The position numbers were made by a program, and so were the translations under genes. DNA of 19,926 nucleotides from NCBI GenBank assembly GCA_905479595.1, contig CAJQND010000380.1, positions 1 through 19,926 of the forward strand, given 5' to 3'. Each line of letters starts with the position of its first letter. The first letter of the stretch is position 1. Positions 15,379 to 19,926 of the stretch are shown piece after piece. The notes under the pieces were generated by a model that made no database searches, was not told the origin of the DNA, and saw nothing but the letters and a program-made list of their open reading frames with translations. The DNA is from an uncultured Hyphomicrobiales bacterium. GTDB lineage: Bacteria > Pseudomonadota > Alphaproteobacteria > Rhizobiales > CAJQND01.

Positions 15379-16614
15379 ATGCTCGACGGTAAACGCATCT
15401 TGGTTATTCTTGGTGGTGGCATTGCGGCCTATAAGCTGCTCGACACTATTCGTGGCCTGCGCCGCAAGGGTGCCCAAACCAGAGTGATTATGACCAGGGC
15501 GGCGAAACAGTTCGTTACCCCGCTTTCGGTGGCCAGCCTGTCTGGCGAAAAGGTCTATGACGATATGTTTGACCTCACCGACGAAACCGAAATTGGCCAT
15601 ATCCAGCTTTCACGAGATGCAGATGTACTGCTGGTTGCACCTGCGACCGCTGACCTGATGGCGAAGATGGCGAATGGTCATTGTGATGATCTCGCCACAA
15701 CCTGTCTGCTGGCCACCGATAAGCCGGTACTTATTGCGCCAGCCATGAATGTCCGTATGTGGGAGCACCCCGCAACACAGACCAATTTGCAAACCCTGAA
15801 GGAAAGAGGCGTTACGGTTATCGGTCCTGATGAAGGTGAGATGGCTTGTGGTGAATTCGGCCCGGGCCGGTTGGCGGAAGCTGACGCGATTATTGCAGCA
15901 TTTGACGACCACTTTGCCAGTAGCCCGGTGGGTATTGTGGGAGGAGACGTGCTGCCGCTAGCGGGCAAGCGGGTAATGATTACCGCGGGGCCCACCTATG
16001 AACCCATAGACCCGGTGCGCTATATCGCCAACAGATCATCTGGAAAACAGGGTTATGCGATTGCCAGAGCAGCTGTAGCGCTCGGCGCACATGTATCGCT
16101 TGTCTCAGGACCTGTACATGTTGACGTGCCAGATGGGGTGGAAGTTATCCCGGTGGAGACAGCGCGCGAAATGATGGCAGCGGCGCGCGCTGAATTGCCT
16201 GCCGAAATCGGTATTTTCACCGCAGCCGTTGCAGACTGGCGCACGGTTACACCGGCGGACCAGAAAATGAAAAAGACGGCTAAATCCAAAACGCCAAAAC
16301 TGGAGTTGACCGAAAACCCTGATATTCTGGCGACCATTTCCCAGCTCAAGAAGGACCGCCCTCAACTGGTTGTTGGCTTTGCAGCGGAAACAGAGAACGT
16401 AATTGAAAATGCCAAAGCCAAACTGAAACGCAAGGGGTGCGATTGGATTGTTGCCAATGATGTATCGCAAGGTACAGGCGTTATGGGCGGGTCGCGCAAC
16501 ACAGTGCATATCGTCACTGAAGATGGCGAACAGGCCTGGCCGGAAATGTCGAAAGACGAGGTCGCCCGCAAGCTGATGGCCGCCATCGCTGCAAAGGTGA
16601 ACGCATCAGCATGA
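15379..16614 (+). CDS. coaBC: Bifunctional phosphopantothenoylcysteine synthetase/decarboxylase
   Basis: Two-step enzyme of coenzyme A synthesis: the C-terminal CoaB domain joins 4'-phosphopantothenate with cysteine, and the N-terminal flavoprotein CoaC domain decarboxylates the product. CoaC starts KRILVILGGGIAAYK, has the active-site histidine in EIGHIQLSRDAD, the PAMNVRMW motif and the flap cysteine in GEMACGEFGPGRLAE. CoaB begins near residue 195 with GKRVMITAGPTYEPIDPVRY and has NRSSGKQGYAIA and AAVADWR. The 411 residues are typical. A strong GAGGAGAGG ribosome site precedes the ATG at 15379. The stop overlaps the dut start as ATGA, so the two are translationally coupled. Confidence 0.97.
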   Translation: MLDGKRILVILGGGIAAYKLLDTIRGLRRKGAQTRVIMTRAAKQFVTPLSVASLSGEKVYDDMFDLTDETEIGHIQLSRDADVLLVAPATADLMAKMANGHCDDLATTCLLATDKPVLIAPAMNVRMWEHPATQTNLQTLKERGVTVIGPDEGEMACGEFGPGRLAEADAIIAAFDDHFASSPVGIVGGDVLPLAGKRVMITAGPTYEPIDPVRYIANRSSGKQGYAIARAAVALGAHVSLVSGPVHVDVPDGVEVIPVETAREMMAAARAELPAEIGIFTAAVADWRTVTPADQKMKKTAKSKTPKLELTENPDILATISQLKKDRPQLVVGFAAETENVIENAKAKLKRKGCDWIVANDVSQGTGVMGGSRNTVHIVTEDGEQAWPEMSKDEVARKLMAAIAAKVNASA

Positions 16615-17066
16615 GTGCTTCAGTTGAAATCAAAATCACCCGGCTCGCCCACGGGGCAGACGTGCCGCTGCCATCATACGAGAGCGCTCAGGCGGCGGGT
16701 ATGGATTTGCGCGCTGCTTTGCGCGAAACACTCGAACTCGCGCCTGGGGCACGCGCATTGGTACCAACGGGCATCGCTATTGCCTTGCCCGCCGGGTTCG
16801 AAGCCCAGATACGTCCGCGTTCGGGTCTTGCCCTGAAGCACGGTGTTACCTGCCTCAACACACCCGGCACAATCGATGCAGATTACCGAGGCGAAGTCGG
16901 TGTTATCCTGATCAACCACGGTGACGTGCCGTTTAGCATCGCCCGTGGAGAACGCATCGCCCAGATGGTTATCGCTCCCGTAACGCAAGGGGTCTGGAAA
17001 GAGGTGAAAACCCTTGATGAGACCGAACGCGGTGCCGGTGGGTTTGGATCTTCGGGGCAAACCTAG
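16611..17066 (+). CDS. dut: dUTP diphosphatase (dUTPase)
   Basis: Trimeric enzyme that hydrolyses dUTP to dUMP and pyrophosphate, preventing uracil incorporation and feeding thymidylate synthesis. All five family motifs can be read in order: AAGMDLRA, RPRSGLALKHG, GTIDADYRGEVGVILIN with the catalytic Asp, RIAQMVIAPV, and the C-terminal arm RGAGGFGSSG. The 151 residues are standard for the trimeric class. Its ATG overlaps the coaBC stop codon, an arrangement common in proteobacteria. It ends the tight plus-strand run. The 12-bp palindrome ACTGAATTCAGT follows at 17070-17081. No clear intrinsic terminator is visible before the convergent GNAT gene. Confidence 0.98.
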   Translation: MSASVEIKITRLAHGADVPLPSYESAQAAGMDLRAALRETLELAPGARALVPTGIAIALPAGFEAQIRPRSGLALKHGVTCLNTPGTIDADYRGEVGVILINHGDVPFSIARGERIAQMVIAPVTQGVWKEVKTLDETERGAGGFGSSGQT

Positions 17067-17195
17067 AGAACTGAATTCAGTCTTATGGTTGGGGCTCTGG
17101 ACCGGTAAACATTCGGCACGACCAATGCAATGGCCTCAATTTGGATGCTGATTATATAGAATGCTATTTGAAATTTTTTGTAGCTGTAAGATTCC

Positions 17196-17231
17196 ACGAC
17201 CCTTACCGATGAAGAACAGGAACGTTACGCT
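17196..17231 (+). repeat. Diverged copy of the first 12 codons of moeB
   Basis: These 36 bases match the first 36 bases of moeB (17785-17820) at 29 positions without gaps. Read in frame they give TTLTDEEQERYA against MPLTDEELERYA. Most differences fall at third codon positions, as expected of diverged coding DNA. The similarity stops abruptly at 17232. The copy lies between dut and the acetyltransferase gene, which uses its antisense strand for its last nine codons and stop. It is a relic of moeB left at the junction of an insertion or recombination event. Confidence 0.7.
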
Positions 17232-17727
17232 TTACAAAAAGTGTTGATGGGTTTCCGTCTTCAACGAATGCCTTTTCGGCGGTAAATCCCGCGCGTTTTG
17301 TGCATCGGATGGCAGTTGAATTTCTATCATCATGTCCAATACAAAAAATATGATCTTCGGGTTCCAATTCTCTCGCGGATTGCTGCACCAGAGTTTTCAG
17401 CAGTTGGGAACCAAGGTTTAGCCCAAGAAAGCGGGGCTCACCAATAAAGTAGTCAATGCTGATGCCGGTTTCAAACTTGATGATGGCGCTATATTCTGGA
17501 AAATCCTGATTGAAGTACCACTGTCCATAGCCAAAAGGGTGGCCATCTTTGATTGCGATGAGACAATTGACTTCATGATTTTTGAGGAGTCGAGGGCCAT
17601 ATTTTTTCTTAATTTGATCTTGGGAAAGCGGTATGGATGTGAAAAATGGAAACATATGAGGTTCATTTAGCCACTTGTGCAGCAGCTTCAAATCCGATTG
17701 ATTGAGAGGTCTCAGATAAAATGCCAT
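17203..17727 (-). CDS. GNAT N-acetyltransferase, AAC(6')-like
   Basis: Predicted acetyl-CoA-dependent acetyltransferase of 174 residues. The start MAFYLRPLNQSDLKLLHKWLNE is the usual opening of this branch. FGYGQWYF corresponds to the substrate-side strand, GISIDYFIG with LGLNLGSQLL to the acetyl-CoA pyrophosphate-binding segment, and NSTAIRCTKRAGF to the C-terminal acetyl-CoA region. The pattern resembles aminoglycoside 6'-N-acetyltransferases of the AAC(6')-Ib type more than RimI or RimJ, but chromosomal relatives often have other substrates, so resistance is not claimed. G+C is about 43% against roughly 55% in its neighbours. It interrupts the dut-moeB order, is reversed, and sits next to a moeB relic, all pointing to late acquisition. 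The ATG at 17727 has no ribosome site, and its promoter is very close. Confidence 0.82.
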   Translation of the reverse strand: MAFYLRPLNQSDLKLLHKWLNEPHMFPFFTSIPLSQDQIKKKYGPRLLKNHEVNCLIAIKDGHPFGYGQWYFNQDFPEYSAIIKFETGISIDYFIGEPRFLGLNLGSQLLKTLVQQSARELEPEDHIFCIGHDDRNSTAIRCTKRAGFTAEKAFVEDGNPSTLFVKRNVPVLHR

Positions 17728-17736
17728 TGCGATACA

Positions 17737-17764
17737 ATTATATATCTTGGAAAGCCATGTCCAA
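17737..17764 (-). promoter_or_regulatory. Candidate promoter of the GNAT gene, near-leaderless
   Basis: The minus strand has a perfect TATAAT (17742-17737), with TTGGAC (17764-17759) 16 bp upstream as a weak -35. Transcription would start about three bases before the ATG at 17727. This agrees with the missing Shine-Dalgarno site and suggests a leaderless or nearly leaderless mRNA. Confidence 0.45.
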
Positions 17765-17784
17765 CCATCCGACTTGGAAAATTT

Positions 17785-18558
17785 ATGCCCCTAACTGACG
17801 AAGAACTGGAACGTTACGCCCGCCATATTCTGTTGCGTGATGTTGGTGGGCCGGGGCAGCAGAAGTTGAAAAATGCCAAGGTATTGGTGGTTGGGGCGGG
17901 CGGGCTTGGCTCGCCGGTTATTCTTTATCTCGCCGCTGCGGGCGTCGGCACCATCGGGGTGATTGACGATGACGTGGTTGCATTGTCAAATCTTCAGCGC
18001 CAGGTTTTGCATACCACTAACCGGGTTGGTGAGTTGAAAACCAAAAGTGCCGCCGATGCGGTTGCAGACATCAACCCGCATGTGAAAATCATAGAACAAT
18101 CAATGCGTCTTACAAAAGACAACGCGGCAGACATCATTTCGGGTTATGACGTTGTCGCCGATGGCTGCGATAATTTCGCCACCCGCTATGTAGTGTCCGA
18201 TGCCTGCTTTCATGCCAGGGTCCCGCTTGTCTCTGCGGCCGTTGGTCAGTTCGATGGCCAGATCACCACACTGAAACCTTACGAGACCGCGCCCGACGGC
18301 AATCCGTTTCCGACCTATCGCTGCCTCAACCCGGATGCACCTGCACCTGGCGTCGTGCCCACATGTGCGGAGGCTGGAATTCTGGGCGCAGTCACCGGCG
18401 TCATCGGCTCCCTGCAAGCGATTGAGGTGTTAAAGGAAATTCTGAATATTGGCGACAGCCTTGCCGGGCGCCTCATCATGTATGACGCCCTTGCCGCCTC
18501 AACCTATGAGTTGAAGTTGACATGGGATCCGGCCAATCCGTTGAACGGGGCTGCGTAG
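17785..18558 (+). CDS. moeB: MoeB/ThiF/HesA-family sulfur-carrier adenylyltransferase
   Basis: E1-like enzyme that adenylates the C-terminal glycine of a sulfur-carrier protein (MoaD or ThiS type) for molybdopterin or thiamine synthesis. The start at 17785 gives 257 residues and the standard N-terminus MPLTDEELERYARHILLRD. The nucleotide-binding motif is GAGGLGSPVILYLAAAG, followed by DDDVVALSNLQRQ and the catalytic Asp in VVADGCDNFATRY. VVPTCAEAGILGAVTGVIGS is the conserved late block. Compared with E. coli MoeB the zinc site is incomplete: the first CxxC is reduced to TYRC and the C-terminal CxxC is absent, the protein ending NPLNGAA. The partner carrier protein is not in the window. GGAAAA is a weak ribosome site. 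A relic of its 5' end lies 589 bp upstream. Confidence 0.88.
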   Translation: MPLTDEELERYARHILLRDVGGPGQQKLKNAKVLVVGAGGLGSPVILYLAAAGVGTIGVIDDDVVALSNLQRQVLHTTNRVGELKTKSAADAVADINPHVKIIEQSMRLTKDNAADIISGYDVVADGCDNFATRYVVSDACFHARVPLVSAAVGQFDGQITTLKPYETAPDGNPFPTYRCLNPDAPAPGVVPTCAEAGILGAVTGVIGSLQAIEVLKEILNIGDSLAGRLIMYDALAASTYELKLTWDPANPLNGAA

Positions 18559-18571
18559 GCTCAAAAGCCTA
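18556..18571. repeat. Small palindrome joining the stop codons of moeB and dnaJ
   Basis: TAGGCT-CAAA-AGCCTA is a perfect 6-bp inverted repeat. Its first three bases are the moeB stop codon and its last three are the dnaJ stop codon on the other strand. Only ten bases separate the two genes. It could act as a weak bidirectional hairpin at the convergent 3' ends, but neither side has a T-tract. Confidence 0.45.
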
Positions 18572-19690
18572 TTCGCTCAGCCCATCCCAAAAGGCTTTTG
18601 CCTTGGCGAAAAAGCCGGCGGACTGAGGAGAATTGTTGCGGTCTTCTGCAATAAATTCCTGCAGCAGATCTTTTTGGCGCTTGGAGAGATTGACCGGCGT
18701 TTCCACTGTGGCCTGAATGTAAAGATCACCGTGCTGTTTGGAACGAAGCACAGGCATACCTTTGCCGCGCAGGCGGAACTGTTTTCCAGACTGGGAACCA
18801 TCGGGAATGGTCACCCGCGCTTTTTTACCGTCAATGGTTGGCACCTCGATCTCGCCACCAAGGGCCGCCGTGGTCATTGCAATTGGCACCCGGCAGAACA
18901 GGTCTGAACCATCGCGCTGGAAAAACTCATGCGGTTTGATTGAGATAAATATGTAGAGATCACCAGCCGGACCACCGCGCATTCCCGCTTCGCCTTTTCC
19001 GGCAAGGCGGATACGCGTGCCGTCTTCCACCCCGGCAGGGATGTTCACGGAAAGAGAGCGGTTTTTGCTCACCCGGCCCTGGCCGCCACAATCGGCGCAC
19101 GGATCAGAAATGATTTCACCCTGACCATGGCAGCTTGGGCATGTGCGCTGGATGGTGAAAAAGCCTTGCTGCGCACGCACCTGTCCGTGCCCGCCACAAG
19201 TTGAACATGTGGTGGGACTGGAACCCGGCTTGGCCCCGGACCCGGAACACACTTCGCAGGTTGCACTCATCGGCACCCGAATTTCAGCTGTCTTGCCTGC
19301 AAAGGCTTCAGCCAATTCAACTTCCATGTTGTAGCGAAGGTCAGACCCGCGCGAAACACCACCTGCGCCTTGCTGCTGTCCGCCACCGCCGCCCATAAAT
19401 TCGCCAAACAGATCTTCGAAAATGTCTGACATGGAAGAAGAGAAATCTGGACCAAATCCGCCAGGGCCACCTGGACCGCCACCGCCTTCAAACGCGGCAT
19501 GACCGTACTGGTCATAGGCAGCGCGCTTTTGCGGATCTTTCAAGGTGTCATAAGCTTCGGAAATTTCCTTGAACTTTGCTTCCGCGCTGTCATCGCCTGC
19601 ATTGGCATCCGGGTGGAATTTTTTGGCTAGCTTGCGGTAGGCGCTTTTCAGTTCCTTTTCGTCCGCTGAGCGCTGAACGTCCAGCACATC
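18569..19690 (-). CDS. dnaJ: Chaperone protein DnaJ, N-terminus missing
   Basis: Type I Hsp40 co-chaperone that delivers substrates to DnaK and stimulates its ATPase. The J-domain has the invariant HPD in KKFHPDANAG, followed by a Gly/Phe-rich region (FEGGGGPGGPGGFGP). Four zinc-binding CxxCxGxG-type repeats are present: CEVCSGSG, CSTCGGHG, CPSCHGQG and CADCGGQG. The C-terminal substrate-binding domain is complete. The conserved start, which reads like MAKxDYYEVLG in the family, is absent. The first recognisable residues are DVLDVQRSAD, and HPD is at residue 25 from the GTG at 19687 instead of 33, so about seven or eight residues are lost. The frame continues open upstream into unrelated GC-rich sequence. 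I therefore treat the gene as 5'-truncated at a junction near 19690 rather than starting at the GTG. dnaK, its usual upstream partner, is not present. Confidence 0.93.
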   Translation of the reverse strand, partial: DVLDVQRSADEKELKSAYRKLAKKFHPDANAGDDSAEAKFKEISEAYDTLKDPQKRAAYDQYGHAAFEGGGGPGGPGGFGPDFSSSMSDIFEDLFGEFMGGGGGQQQGAGGVSRGSDLRYNMEVELAEAFAGKTAEIRVPMSATCEVCSGSGAKPGSSPTTCSTCGGHGQVRAQQGFFTIQRTCPSCHGQGEIISDPCADCGGQGRVSKNRSLSVNIPAGVEDGTRIRLAGKGEAGMRGGPAGDLYIFISIKPHEFFQRDGSDLFCRVPIAMTTAALGGEIEVPTIDGKKARVTIPDGSQSGKQFRLRGKGMPVLRSKQHGDLYIQATVETPVNLSKRQKDLLQEFIAEDRNNSPQSAGFFAKAKAFWDGLSE

Positions 19691-19926
19691 AATACCGGGC
19701 CGGGCTTTGTCGCCCCGGTGAAGCCCACGCCGCCGGCGCCGGCCCAGGGGGCGGGAAGCAGTGGCGGGCTGAATCTCGACCTCACGGTCGCCAGTTCCAA
19801 CCGCTCGGCGATCATCGTGCGCGGATTCGGCCTCGACGCCGCGCTTGGCGGCTCGCTGCGCATCACCGGGACGACCGGCAACCCGGTGACGATCGGCGGC
19901 TTCGAGATGTCGCGGGGCCGTATCGA
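19691..19926 (+). CDS. Internal fragment of a TamB-type translocation/assembly protein
   Basis: The plus strand is open from the junction with dnaJ to the window end. It encodes part of the conserved C-terminal domain of TamB (DUF490), the inner-membrane-anchored periplasmic protein that works with TamA in outer membrane biogenesis. Diagnostic pieces are IIVRGFGLDAALGGSLRITG and VTIGGFEMSRGRI, which match the family pattern FVRGRGLDAELGG...GGFEMRRGR. A Pro/Ala-rich linker precedes them. Neither a start nor a stop is present. G+C is near 70% and almost all third codon positions are G or C, quite unlike the rest of the window. It is probably from another genome or locus joined at about 19690. 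Confidence 0.72.

Noticed and set aside
17070..17081. Palindrome ACTGAATTCAGT just after the dut stop
   Set aside because: It has no loop and no T-tract, so it is a poor terminator, and a 12-bp palindrome alone is weak evidence for an operator. It is only mentioned in the dut entry.
19685..19926. A real dnaJ start at the GTG (19687), or a fusion of dnaJ to the open frame upstream
   Set aside because: The GTG aligns with an internal residue of the J-domain, and the upstream open frame is simply the complement of the GC-rich TamB coding sequence, where stops are rare.
1..19926. CRISPR arrays, tRNA genes, transposase genes and prophage genes
   Set aside because: I looked for spaced direct repeats, tRNA-like cloverleaves and transposase or integrase motifs and saw none that could be supported.

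Overview
The window looks like a chromosomal segment of an alphaproteobacterium, most likely of the Hyphomicrobiales (Rhizobiales). It carries the replication cluster dnaA-dnaN-recF-gyrB on the minus strand. Next to it are rpsT, an enoyl-CoA hydratase gene, mutM, and the plus-strand run ubiE-ubiB-coaBC-dut-moeB, an order I associate with that group. Base composition is moderate, roughly 50-57% G+C in the core genes by hand counts. The assignment comes from gene order and protein character, not from a database search.

Layout. Positions 1-1061: a D-isomer-specific 2-hydroxyacid dehydrogenase (+) behind a GTATAC-centred palindrome. 1151-1339: a possible small membrane protein (+). 1354-3155: two tandem exported LapG-like (peptidase C93) cysteine proteases (-). 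3236-9746: gyrB, recF, dnaN and dnaA, all minus, so transcription runs dnaA to gyrB; the recF stop overlaps the gyrB start. 9747-10661: a gene-free stretch of about 0.9 kb upstream of dnaA with five GANTC sites in 120 bp, palindromes, A-tract repeats and several small hairpins; it is a control region and possibly part of an origin. 10662-11134: rpsT with a clear terminator and a good sigma70-type promoter. 11159-12904: enoyl-CoA hydratase and mutM (-). 13006-17066: ubiE-ubiB-coaBC-dut (+), tightly packed. 17203-17727: an AT-richer GNAT acetyltransferase gene (-) resembling AAC(6') enzymes. 17785-18558: moeB-like E1 enzyme (+). 18569-19687: dnaJ (-), lacking its first codons. 19691-19926: a very GC-rich fragment of a TamB-type protein (+) that does not belong next to dnaJ.

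Functionally, most of the window is housekeeping: replication initiation, clamp, gap repair and supercoiling; oxidised-base repair and dUTP removal; ubiquinone and coenzyme A synthesis; sulfur-carrier activation; and a chaperone. The accessory parts are the protease pair and the GNAT gene.

The points most worth following are: (1) the GNAT gene lies between the intact moeB 5' end and a diverged 36-bp copy of that 5' end, which marks an insertion or recombination event; (2) the GANTC cluster with an 18-bp near-palindrome carrying two of the sites upstream of dnaA, pointing to CcrM-type methylation control; (3) the abrupt composition and gene switch at about 19690, best explained as an assembly chimera or a contig-end artefact. 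I did not find a convincing new multi-gene system in this window.
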